Positions 1-7,140 of a stretch of DNA of 9,620 bases are shown here, piece by piece. The notes beneath the pieces were generated by a model. It had not been told where the DNA came from. It was given only the letters and a program-made list of their open reading frames with translations, and ran no database searches. Positions within the stretch are counted from its first letter, which is position 1, and each line of letters starts with the position of its first letter. Origin of the DNA: JADFUS01 sp036653215 (GTDB lineage: Bacteria; Bacteroidota; Bacteroidia; Bacteroidales; Rikenellaceae); contig JAVVUK010000061.1 in NCBI GenBank assembly GCA_036653215.1, positions 1 through 9,620 on the forward strand, in the 5' to 3' direction. The translations under genes and the position numbers were made by a program.

Positions 1-1544
1 ATAGCATTTCCTCCCATCACCCAACGAGGAGAATAGTAGAAATAGCCGCTTTCGGTGATGCTTACAATTTCCTTTGTGTCGATATTCACTATTGCCACGT
101 CGCTATATGGGTTGTGTAGATATGGACAATGTTCTATTGCAAACCATTTGCTATCTGGAGACCAGCTATATGTAAACCATCCTTCAAAGTCGGGATGCGT
201 CTTACCATCTGTTATTTGACGAGCATTTTTGCCGTCTAAATCACTTATCCATAGCTCTTTTCTGTTAAGGATAAAAGATAATTTCTTGCCATCTGGTGAT
301 ATCTTTGGAAGGGTGCGTTCTGAAGAGTCGTCAGCAAATATCTTTTCTTCTTTTATTAAAGTAGCATTTGCAAAATTCACCTCTTGGTCACGCACGATAG
401 ATGCTTTATATATGTTGTTCAAAGCACCACGCTCACTGCTGTAAAAAAGAGATCTTCCGTCTGGTGAAAATTGAGGAGATGCTTCTCCATCGGCGGTATC
501 TGTTATTTGTCGTGTCGTCTCATAGTCTGTTGTTGTGACGAAAATGTTGCCTCGAAATACAAAAGCTACTTGTTTCCCATCTTGCGATATTGATGCATCA
601 TGTCCGCCACTATTTTCACGTATATGCTCTAAAGTTTCGCTCTGATCGGCGTTTATGTTAACAATAACTTTTGTTGGTTCGGCTCCCTCTTTTTGTGTAT
701 ATATCTCACCATTATAGTTATAACAAAGCATATCGTCCTTTGAGATGCTTAAATTACGAACTGGGTGTTTGGTGAAAGAAGAGATTTGCCTTACATCTTT
801 AGGGGTAGATGTAGCTGCTGCAAATATATTGTTAGATCCATTACGCTCGCTAAGGAAAAAGATTTTACTATTGTCGAAATTATAAGTAGGATCGGTATCT
901 TCACCCTTATAATCAAATAGTAAGGTGTTAGTTTTATCTTTTATGTTGTATGAATATATGTCACGTGAGGCAGACGACGTGTGGTGCTTACGAAAGGTGT
1001 TATCTTGATTTTTTGTTTCGTAAAGTAGTGTCCCTCCATCTTTTGAAATAGAAATTTCACCTCCATAATTATCCATTATCTGAATAGGACGTCCACCATT
1101 CGTTCCAACCATATATACCTCACCACCTGAAGGATACGAGCTGTTCTGGGCAGGCTTTTGGATATAAGCTCCAAAAATTACGTTTTTATCGTCTGGAGTA
1201 AATGCAAATGGAGTTTCACGAGCAGAGTTGAAAGTTATGCGTTGTGATTTTCCCCCTTTGCTTGGCACGGTAAATATGTCGAAGCCACCCTCACGGTCGC
1301 TCATGTAAGCTATTGTTTGAGAGTCGTTTGACCATACTGGACGTGTTTCGTAGGCGGCGTTTGTGGTAAGTTGTAATGCGTCTCCGCCATTTGTTGGGAC
1401 GACAAAGATGTCCCCTTTGTATGTAAAGGCGATTTTGGCTCCGTCAGGTGAGATGGCGGTATATCGCAACCATAGGTTCTCCTGTTTGGCAAAAGATGTG
1501 AGTGTCATGAAAGACACGAAAAGCGTTAAAAAAAGGTTTTTCAT
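1..1544 (-). CDS. Tricorn-like S41 family peptidase, N-terminal beta-propeller part (3' end outside window)
   Basis: An open frame runs from an ATG at 1544 leftwards to the window edge without a stop, giving the first 514 residues. Residues 1-19 look like a signal peptide (Lys near the start, a Leu/Phe/Thr-rich core, then TSFA before KQE), so the protein is probably exported to the periplasm or beyond. The rest is a series of about ten WD40/PD40-like (TolB-type) blades with cores such as AISPDGAKIAFTYKGDIF, SDREGGFDIF, QFSPDGRSLFYSSERG, KISPDGKKLSF and YSWSPDSKWFAIEH. In Bacteroidota this arrangement, opening with LWLRYTAISPDG, is typical of tricorn-related peptidases of about 1,080 residues, in which two propellers precede a PDZ domain and an S41 serine protease domain. 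Those catalytic parts would lie to the left of position 1 and are not seen, so peptidase activity is inferred from the family. It lies downstream of the acyl-CoA synthetase gene, separated by a hairpin. Confidence 0.85.
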   Translation of the reverse strand, partial: MKNLFLTLFVSFMTLTSFAKQENLWLRYTAISPDGAKIAFTYKGDIFVVPTNGGDALQLTTNAAYETRPVWSNDSQTIAYMSDREGGFDIFTVPSKGGKSQRITFNSARETPFAFTPDDKNVIFGAYIQKPAQNSSYPSGGEVYMVGTNGGRPIQIMDNYGGEISISKDGGTLLYETKNQDNTFRKHHTSSASRDIYSYNIKDKTNTLLFDYKGEDTDPTYNFDNSKIFFLSERNGSNNIFAAATSTPKDVRQISSFTKHPVRNLSISKDDMLCYNYNGEIYTQKEGAEPTKVIVNINADQSETLEHIRENSGGHDASISQDGKQVAFVFRGNIFVTTTDYETTRQITDTADGEASPQFSPDGRSLFYSSERGALNNIYKASIVRDQEVNFANATLIKEEKIFADDSSERTLPKISPDGKKLSFILNRKELWISDLDGKNARQITDGKTHPDFEGWFTYSWSPDSKWFAIEHCPYLHNPYSDVAIVNIDTKEIVSITESGYFYYSPRWVMGGNA

Positions 1545-1570
1545 ATATTTAGAAGTCTGTTTTCTATTTG

Positions 1571-1602
1571 AAAGAAGCCTTGAGTAAAAACAAGGCTTCT
1601 TT
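1571..1602 (-). terminator. Hairpin terminator after the acyl-CoA synthetase gene
   Basis: A perfect 12-bp inverted repeat (AAAGAAGCCTTG at 1571-1582, CAAGGCTTCTTT at 1591-1602) has an 8-base loop and starts just after the synthetase stop codon. On the minus strand the stem ends in TTT followed by CAAATAG, so the U-tract is short. On the plus strand the stem is followed by TT and AATTAA. It probably ends or processes the synthetase transcript. Only 26 bases separate it from the tricorn-like peptidase ATG, and I see no promoter in that space. Confidence 0.7.
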
Positions 1603-1606
1603 TTAA

Positions 1607-3307
1607 TTAATCTTTTTCGGCATCGTATTTCTCTATGAGATACTCTAACCCATATCTCTTAGGCGTGTTCTTAGGTGTCTTGGCAAAAGGCTCTTCAACG
1701 ACAATTATACGTTGTATATTTTCATATTTGGCTGTAATTTCATTAAGCGTACGACGATTATTTGCCATGAGACGGTTGAGCCTGCTTAACGATATTTTAG
1801 CTTTCTCAATCATAGGATAGTCCGGGTATACAAAGGCAATGAGCTTATGTTGCTTGTTTTGCATGACTATGCTTTCGGCAATAAAAGGCATATTGTTGAG
1901 CTTGGACTCTATTGCTTCGGGGTATATGTTTTCACCGCTTGGTCCAAGTAGCATGGTCTTGCTACGTCCTTTAATATATATGTATCCGTCTTTGTCTATA
2001 CATCCAAGATCTCCTGTTTTGAGCCATCCATCATCTGTAAATGTGCTTTTTGTAGCCTCTTCATCGCCATAATACCCCATCATCACTTGATCGCCTCTAA
2101 CTTGTATCTCACCGCTTGGATCACTCTCCTGCTCTTTGTCTATGCGAATTTCCATTCCGTTATCTAAAGCCTTACCTACCGATTGTGGCTTGAACGCTGT
2201 ATTTGGAATATATGATATTAAAGGAGCACATTCCGTCATTCCATAACCAACGGTAAATGGGAATTTTGCTTTTATAAGGAACTTCTCTACCTCAGGATTT
2301 ATGGCGGCACCGCCTACGATTACCTCATATAACTCACCACCAAACAGATCATAAAGAGTTTTCCCTGCTTTACGGCATATCAAATCGTTGACAAAGGGGA
2401 TGAGACGTAACTTTCCTACTATACCTTTGTTAATTTTAGGAGCGATGTTGAATTTATATATCTTTTCAAATATTAAAGGGACGAAGAGTAGCATTGTCGG
2501 TTTTACAGAAGCACAAGCATCGAGCAATATTTTAGGACTTGGCAATTTGCCGAGAAAAGTGATAGATGTCCCAAATGCTATTTGTAGAAGGTATCCGAAC
2601 ATGAGCCCATAGACGTGGGCAAGAGGAAGTACACATAAAGCCCTTTGTGAGGGATGACCTATTTTTGTATAGGTCTTAATTCCAAATTCTATGTTTGTGG
2701 CGAGGTTCCTTGCCGTTAGCATAACTCCTTTTGTCAAGGATGTAGTGCCCGAAGTATAATTTATTATGGTTAAATCGTCTTGCTCGATGTCGACCCATTC
2801 CATTTTTTCGTATGTCAAGCCGTTAGGAAATTTCTCCTTCATCAGCTTTTCCATGCCTTTTATAGTACTTTTAATATCGTTCTCGGTGTCGTTATATAAA
2901 AGGGCAAATTTGGTGGTTGAGATTACGGTAACTACTGTTTCGAAATCACGTGTTTGGTAGTTGCTCCACATGGACTCATCACAAAGAAACAGTTTAGCTT
3001 TAGAGTGATTAAGGATATGAACGACATCTCGAGGATTAAACTCATCTAATATAGGAACCACTACCGCACCATAACTTATAATAGACATAAAAGATATTGC
3101 CCAATGGCTGGTGTTACGTCCTATAAGAGCAATCCGATCTCCTCTTTCAATGCCTGCGGCTTTGAAGATTATGTGAAGTTCCTCTATTTTTGCTGCAAAA
3201 TCTTTGTATTTATATGATATGTCGGTGTTGAAATCTTGAAGAGCAAGCTCTTCCCAGTTTTTGCTAAATGGCTCTTTTAGGAGATTTAGCATACCTTTAT
3301 TTGTCAT
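1607..3307 (-). CDS. AMP-dependent synthetase, probable long-chain acyl-CoA ligase
   Basis: A 566-residue protein of the ANL adenylating superfamily, which activates a carboxylic acid with ATP to an acyl-adenylate and then forms a thioester, usually with CoA. The core motifs appear in order: the phosphate-binding loop YTSGTTSLTKG at 184-194, PLAHVYG at 228-234, VGGAAINPEVE at 331-341, GYGMTECAPLIS at 354-365, GWLKTGDLG at 427-435, KGRSKTMLLGPSGENIYPE at 446-464 and a C-terminal NTPKRYG in which Lys550 is the likely catalytic lysine. Length and motifs fit bacterial FadD-like enzymes, and substrate chain length cannot be read from sequence. The loop has Ser and Thr where SGTTGxPKG is usual. The ATG at 3307 is preceded by a promoter but no Shine-Dalgarno. 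A second in-frame ATG, five codons later, is possible. No signal peptide is seen, so the enzyme is probably cytoplasmic. Confidence 0.92.
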   Translation of the reverse strand: MTNKGMLNLLKEPFSKNWEELALQDFNTDISYKYKDFAAKIEELHIIFKAAGIERGDRIALIGRNTSHWAISFMSIISYGAVVVPILDEFNPRDVVHILNHSKAKLFLCDESMWSNYQTRDFETVVTVISTTKFALLYNDTENDIKSTIKGMEKLMKEKFPNGLTYEKMEWVDIEQDDLTIINYTSGTTSLTKGVMLTARNLATNIEFGIKTYTKIGHPSQRALCVLPLAHVYGLMFGYLLQIAFGTSITFLGKLPSPKILLDACASVKPTMLLFVPLIFEKIYKFNIAPKINKGIVGKLRLIPFVNDLICRKAGKTLYDLFGGELYEVIVGGAAINPEVEKFLIKAKFPFTVGYGMTECAPLISYIPNTAFKPQSVGKALDNGMEIRIDKEQESDPSGEIQVRGDQVMMGYYGDEEATKSTFTDDGWLKTGDLGCIDKDGYIYIKGRSKTMLLGPSGENIYPEAIESKLNNMPFIAESIVMQNKQHKLIAFVYPDYPMIEKAKISLSRLNRLMANNRRTLNEITAKYENIQRIIVVEEPFAKTPKNTPKRYGLEYLIEKYDAEKD

Positions 3308-3360
3308 ATATTAACGTTGTATTATCTTGTGATTATTTCTTTGTTGAATATAAAATTTTC

Positions 3361-3392
3361 GAAAGATACTTATAATTTCCCGGTTTCTCAAA
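3361..3392 (-). promoter_or_regulatory. Bacteroidota-type promoter for the acyl-CoA synthetase gene
   Basis: On the minus strand a TTTG at 3392-3389 is followed after exactly 20 bases by TATCTTTC at 3368-3361. This is one base off the Bacteroidota consensus TTTG-N19-21-TAnnTTTG. It would start transcription near 3356 and give a leader of about 50 bases before the ATG at 3307. It lies in the 99-base gap after the dCMP deaminase gene, which suggests the synthetase has its own transcript. Confidence 0.55.
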
Positions 3393-3406
3393 ATTAATAA
3401 GTATTA

Positions 3407-3853
3407 TTATAAGTCTATTTGGCAGAGTTCAATGCCTGCACGGCGTAGTATTTCGAGACCAGACTGATCACGATACTCATCCATATATACAACACGTGTT
3501 ATCCCTGCTTGTATTATTAGTTTTGAACATTCCATACATGGAGAAGTCGTTATATATAAAGTAGCTCCAAGACTGTTATTGTTCGATTTTGCGACTTTGG
3601 TAATGGCATTTGCCTCCGCATGAAGCACATATGCTTTTGTTTTGCCTATATCTCCGGCAGCAGCATCCTCCTCGCAAATATTCTCAAATCCTTTTGGCGT
3701 TCCATTATATCCGTCTGAGATAATCATCTGGTCTTTTACAATCAAAGCACCCACTTTCCTACGTTGGCAATATGAATTTTCCGACCATATTTGTGCCATA
3801 CGTATATATCTGCAATCTATTTGATGTTGTTTTTCCTCTTTATATGTTCTCAT
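3407..3853 (-). CDS. dCMP deaminase family protein
   Basis: A 148-residue zinc-dependent deaminase. The zinc site is HAEAN at 78-82 (His78 as ligand, Glu80 as proton shuttle) and PCMEC at 105-109 (Cys106 and Cys109 as ligands). GYNGTP at 48-53 is a hallmark of deoxycytidylate deaminases, which convert dCMP to dUMP and so feed thymidylate synthesis. The length is normal for the short bacterial ComEB-like type, and the protein should be cytoplasmic. Its ATG shares one base with the hflX stop (TAATG), so translation is probably coupled to hflX and the two genes form one transcript. A cytidine-nucleotide substrate other than dCMP cannot be excluded. Confidence 0.93.
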   Translation of the reverse strand: MRTYKEEKQHQIDCRYIRMAQIWSENSYCQRRKVGALIVKDQMIISDGYNGTPKGFENICEEDAAAGDIGKTKAYVLHAEANAITKVAKSNNNSLGATLYITTSPCMECSKLIIQAGITRVVYMDEYRDQSGLEILRRAGIELCQIDL

Positions 3854-5055
3854 TAGTATAGAAAATTGTTAAACGGATAGCGTCCGCAATGTAATTCGTA
3901 GATCATGCCGTATAGGTCTTTACGCAACTTTTCAAGATTTGTCTTCTCCTTTGCCGATATAAATATCGAGGGACTCTCTACTTTGGCGATCCATGTTTTT
4001 TGAAGCTCTTCCAAAGATATGTTTTCTTTTGTAGAAGGAGTAAGGTCGTAAGTATCCTTTTCCTCAAAAGAGTAGGCATCTATCTTGTTAAAGAGAACAA
4101 AGACGGGTTTATCTCCTGCACCAATCTCTTGCAGGGTCTTGTTTACCACGTTAAATTGATCCTCAAAATCAGCGTGCGAGATGTCTACAACGTGTAATAA
4201 TAGGTCTGCTTCACGTACTTCATCGAGGGTCGACTTAAACGATTCTACAAGTTGGTGAGGTAGCTTACGGATAAATCCTACTGTATCAGAAAGTAAAAAT
4301 GGTATGTTTTCAATTACAACCTTACGGACTGTGGTGTCAAGGGTTGCAAATAGTTTATTCTCGGCAAAAACATCGCTTTTGCTTATGAGATTCATGATCG
4401 TAGATTTTCCAACATTGGTATATCCTACCAAAGCAACACGTATCATGCCTTGACGGTTTCCCCTCTGTGTAGCCATTTGCTTATCGATCTTCGTGAGTTC
4501 TTCTTTGAGACGTGTTATCTTCTCTCTAACTACACGACGGTCGGTCTCTATTTCACGTTCTCCCGATCCTCCACGTGTGCCTGTCCCGCCTCTTTGACGT
4601 TCAAGGTGAGTCCACATTCCGGTAAGACGTGGTAATATATATTGAAGACGAGCAAGTTGTACTTGTGTCTTAGCATAAGCTGTGGTTGCTCTTTGAACAA
4701 AGATATCAAGAATAAGGTTTGTTCGATCTAATATTTTTATCTCAAGAATTTCTTCTATGTTGCGTAGTTGTGAAGGAGAAAGTTCATCGTCAAAAATAAC
4801 TACTCCAATGCCATTTTCCTCTACAAAAGCGACAATCTCTTGTAGTTTCCCCTCGCCTACATAGGTACGCTTATCTGGATTTGCCAATCGTTGCGTTATG
4901 CGTCCCACGCTCTCTATGCCGGCGGTTTCGGCAAGAAACTCAAGTTCATCTAAATATTCAGTAACTCTCTCTTCTTGGCTTTTGTCTCTTATGATGCTTA
5001 CAAGAACACATTTCTCGCTTACCTCTATTGTTGTAGACTCTTTTGTATTTGACAT
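3853..5055 (-). CDS. hflX: GTPase HflX
   Basis: A 400-residue GTPase of the HflX family, which binds the large ribosomal subunit and can split stalled ribosomes under stress. The N-terminal HflX domain (about 15-150) has the typical LDRTNLILDIFVQRA stretch at 109-123. It is followed by the Gly-rich segment at 155-164 leading into a helical linker with SGEREIETDRR at 164-174. The G domain shows G1 GYTNVGKST at 211-219, switch I with FATLDTT at 236-242, G3 DTVGF at 257-261, G4 NKID at 323-326 and G5 SAKE at 367-370. All nucleotide-binding motifs are intact and the length is normal. It is the first gene of a two-gene unit with the overlapping dCMP deaminase. The bases before the ATG (AAATATTAAGACCT) hold no clear Shine-Dalgarno sequence, which is usual in this phylum. 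A leader with a hairpin precedes it. Confidence 0.97.
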   Translation of the reverse strand: MSNTKESTTIEVSEKCVLVSIIRDKSQEERVTEYLDELEFLAETAGIESVGRITQRLANPDKRTYVGEGKLQEIVAFVEENGIGVVIFDDELSPSQLRNIEEILEIKILDRTNLILDIFVQRATTAYAKTQVQLARLQYILPRLTGMWTHLERQRGGTGTRGGSGEREIETDRRVVREKITRLKEELTKIDKQMATQRGNRQGMIRVALVGYTNVGKSTIMNLISKSDVFAENKLFATLDTTVRKVVIENIPFLLSDTVGFIRKLPHQLVESFKSTLDEVREADLLLHVVDISHADFEDQFNVVNKTLQEIGAGDKPVFVLFNKIDAYSFEEKDTYDLTPSTKENISLEELQKTWIAKVESPSIFISAKEKTNLEKLRKDLYGMIYELHCGRYPFNNFLY

Positions 5056-5072
5056 AGGTCTTAATATTTAAA

Positions 5073-5108
5073 AAGCTCTTTGTATATCATACGACACACA
5101 AAGAGCTT
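5073..5108 (-). terminator. Hairpin between the TonB-family gene and hflX, terminator or leader attenuator
   Basis: An 11-bp perfect inverted repeat (AAGCTCTTTGT at 5073-5083, ACAAAGAGCTT at 5098-5108) encloses a 14-base loop. Read on the minus strand the stem ends in GAGCTTTTT and then AAATATT, so there is a five-U tract that begins in the stem. It can terminate the TonB-family transcript. It also lies inside the leader expected from the promoter at 5144-5172, only 17 bases from the hflX ATG. Confidence 0.6.
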
Positions 5109-5143
5109 CATTTATTTTTTAGTGCTGAACACTTTTTATCGTC

Positions 5144-5172
5144 ATTATAAGATGGTAGATAAAATGTGTCAA
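5144..5172 (-). promoter_or_regulatory. Sigma70-like promoter for hflX
   Basis: On the minus strand TTGACA (5172-5167) and TATAAT (5149-5144) are separated by exactly 17 bases, a complete match to the general bacterial sigma70 consensus. Transcription would begin near 5137 and give a leader of about 80 bases to the hflX ATG. The leader holds a small hairpin (AGTGT/GCACT, 5121-5133) and the larger one at 5073-5108. Bacteroidota normally use a different consensus, so activity here is an inference from position and match. Confidence 0.5.
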
Positions 5173-5190
5173 TACAATATTTGTGCTATC

Positions 5191-5880
5191 TTATAAAGTA
5201 AAGATAATACGAATTGTGCTAAATACACTAACTGGCTTTCCACGTTGTTCTCCTGGAGACCATTTTGGTGCGCTTTTCATGACACGCATAACCTCGTCAG
5301 ATAAAGAACGGTCTGGAGAAGATAACACTTGGATATCTCTCATGGCACCAGTCTTGTCGATTACGAATTTTATGATTACGTTACCAGTGATGTTGTTTTC
5401 TTCAGCAACAGCAGGGTATTTCACATTTGCTTGAACCCATTTTGTGAACTCTGCAGTATCACCGCCTTGGAATGTAGGCATCTTTTCAGAACGGAATACA
5501 ACGACATCTTCTTCAATTACTTCTTCGTGTGTCTCTGCGATAGGCGCAATGTCGATCATTGTAAACTCATTAACATCCTGAGAGAACATATCTAAGTTGT
5601 CGGATATGGTAACCGAGTTGTCAACGACAGATATGATGTCTGATACTACCGGAGCAGCAACTTTCGCCATCTCAGGTTTTGGTGGTTCGTCAGGACGAGT
5701 TATTTCTGTAACTTGTTGTTCTGTGACGGTAGCCGCAACAGAAACATCTTCAAATTTTACCTCACTTTGGTTAAGGTAGAACATACCAACCGTTAGAAGT
5801 AGAGATACTACTAGACCTATTTCTACAAAAATTTGCTTTTTGCCTTCTAAGTCTGCTTTAGGAGATTTCTTTAGTTCCAT
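5191..5880 (-). CDS. TonB-family energy transducer
   Basis: A 229-residue inner-membrane protein. A short cytoplasmic N-terminus rich in Lys (MELKKSPKADLEGKK) precedes one membrane segment at about 17-36. A periplasmic spacer follows, with a short Pro-rich patch (PDEPPKPE, 63-70) and an acidic stretch near 119-125. The TonB C-terminal domain fills about 134-229, with MPTFQGGD, the conserved YP at 155-156, GNVIIKFVIDKTG and the KWSPGEQRGKPV motif near 206-217. TonB proteins pass proton-motive energy from ExbBD to outer-membrane transporters. This short form with an MEIKK-type start is common in Bacteroidota, often in several copies per genome, so the receptor it serves cannot be named. No exbB or exbD lies nearby. 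It is divergent from rlmN and followed by a hairpin before hflX. Confidence 0.92.
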   Translation of the reverse strand: MELKKSPKADLEGKKQIFVEIGLVVSLLLTVGMFYLNQSEVKFEDVSVAATVTEQQVTEITRPDEPPKPEMAKVAAPVVSDIISVVDNSVTISDNLDMFSQDVNEFTMIDIAPIAETHEEVIEEDVVVFRSEKMPTFQGGDTAEFTKWVQANVKYPAVAEENNITGNVIIKFVIDKTGAMRDIQVLSSPDRSLSDEVMRVMKSAPKWSPGEQRGKPVSVFSTIRIIFTL

Positions 5881-6078
5881 ATTATGTTTAATATATTATT
5901 CGTCGTAAAAACAATTTGTTGACTACAAAAGTGGAAAAAAATATTCAAATAAAAAAAGAAATAGATGAAAATAATTTTAAAATATTTTTTTATCATAAAA
6001 TTTTGCGTCTAACTATCATATTAACAGTGTATTATATTTATGTGGTTTGTAAAATATTTTTTCTGTAAATAAAATCAC

Positions 6079-6086
6079 TATCTTTG
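6079..6086 (+). promoter_or_regulatory. Bacteroidota -7 box just upstream of rlmN
   Basis: TATCTTTG at 6079-6086 matches the TAnnTTTG box exactly and ends four bases before the rlmN ATG. No TTTG stands at the ideal 19-21 base distance: the spacing puts the -33 position in a run of T near 6055-6060, and the nearest TTTG (6046-6049) is 29 bases away. Transcription would start at or within a few bases of the ATG. The rest of the 210-base divergent region (5881-6090) is very AT-rich. For the TonB-family gene it offers only a weak box, CACTTTTG on the minus strand at 5933-5926. Confidence 0.5.
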
Positions 6087-6090
6087 ACTT

Positions 6091-7131
6091 ATGGAAGCAA
6101 TAAATCAAAAGAAATGGCTCTATGGAATGACACTTCCAGAGCTCAATAAATTAGTGGTTTCTTTGGGAGCTAAGCCGTTTGTAGCAAGGCAGATAGCAGG
6201 CTGGCTTTACAATAAAGAAGTGCGTGAAATATCTCAAATGACAAATCTATCTCAGAGTTTTAGGGATGTCTTATGTGTGGATTATGAGGTTGGCTCTATC
6301 ATTTTCAGTTCTGTGGATAGCTCGGTAGATGGCACACGAAAATATCTTTTTCCTACGTTAAATGGGGGCGCAATAGAATCTGCATATATCCCAGATAAAG
6401 AAAGGGCTACGCTTTGTGTCTCTTCTCAAGTGGGGTGTAAAATGATGTGTAGCTTTTGTATGACTGGAAGACAAGGGTTTAAAGGCAACCTTTCAACAGG
6501 CGAGATATTAAATCAGATACGCAACATAGAAGAGAGCGATAAACTCACAAACGTTGTTTATATGGGTATGGGTGAGCCTTTAGACAATGTTGATAACGTG
6601 CTTAAAAGCATAGAGATACTAACTGCACCATGGGGATATGCGTGGAGTCCCACAAGAATAACGTTGTCTACGATTGGTGTTATACCTGCTCTTCATCGCT
6701 ATTTAGACGAGAGTAAAGCTCATCTTACAATAAGTCTTCATGGCTCATCGGCGCAAAAGCGTGGTGAGATAATGCCGATAGAAAATAAATATAGCATAGA
6801 AGAGGTTATAGATCTTGTCAGCGGATACGATTTTACTCATCAACGTCGTATAAGTTTCGGATATATAATGTTTTCGGGTCTAAACGATTCGGCTGCCGAT
6901 GCGGAAAGAATCTGTAATTTGTTGCGAGGAATAAACCATTGTCGTGTAAATCTTATTCCTTTTCATGAAATTCCAGATAGCGAGTTGCGTCCCTCTTCAC
7001 GAGAGAGGATGGAAGATTTTAGAGATTATCTTACAAGAAAAGGCGTTATTACAACAATACGCTCTTCTCGTGGTCAAGATATAGATGCGGCATGTGGATT
7101 GCTAAGTACAAAACAAGAAATGAACAAATAA
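6091..7131 (+). CDS. rlmN: 23S rRNA (adenine2503-C2)-methyltransferase RlmN
   Basis: A 346-residue radical-SAM enzyme that methylates C2 of A2503 in 23S rRNA, and in many bacteria also A37 of some tRNAs, in the cytoplasm. The [4Fe-4S] cluster motif CKMMCSFC lies at 116-123 (Cys116, Cys120, Cys123). MGMGEPLDN at 158-166 is the SAM-binding GEP region. Cys335 in DIDAACG is the C-terminal methyl-carrying cysteine. The N-terminal helical RNA-binding part (about 8-60) contains the typical KPFVARQIAGWLY stretch. All catalytic residues are present and the length is normal. The ATG at 6091 fits the family start, and no Shine-Dalgarno precedes it. It is the first gene of a probable two-gene unit with the secreted thioredoxin. 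The related resistance enzyme Cfr is unlikely given the RlmN-type motifs and length. Confidence 0.97.
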   Translation: MEAINQKKWLYGMTLPELNKLVVSLGAKPFVARQIAGWLYNKEVREISQMTNLSQSFRDVLCVDYEVGSIIFSSVDSSVDGTRKYLFPTLNGGAIESAYIPDKERATLCVSSQVGCKMMCSFCMTGRQGFKGNLSTGEILNQIRNIEESDKLTNVVYMGMGEPLDNVDNVLKSIEILTAPWGYAWSPTRITLSTIGVIPALHRYLDESKAHLTISLHGSSAQKRGEIMPIENKYSIEEVIDLVSGYDFTHQRRISFGYIMFSGLNDSAADAERICNLLRGINHCRVNLIPFHEIPDSELRPSSRERMEDFRDYLTRKGVITTIRSSRGQDIDAACGLLSTKQEMNK

Positions 7132-7140
7132 AATAAAAAG

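Noticed and set aside
5329..5779. Two open frames on the plus strand opposite the TonB-family gene
   Set aside because: They are antisense shadows of a well-supported coding region and show no recognisable domain or signal.
5881..6090. A small RNA or extra gene in the AT-rich divergent region
   Set aside because: No stable hairpin with a T-tract, no open frame of note and no known RNA motif is visible. The bases look like promoter-region DNA.
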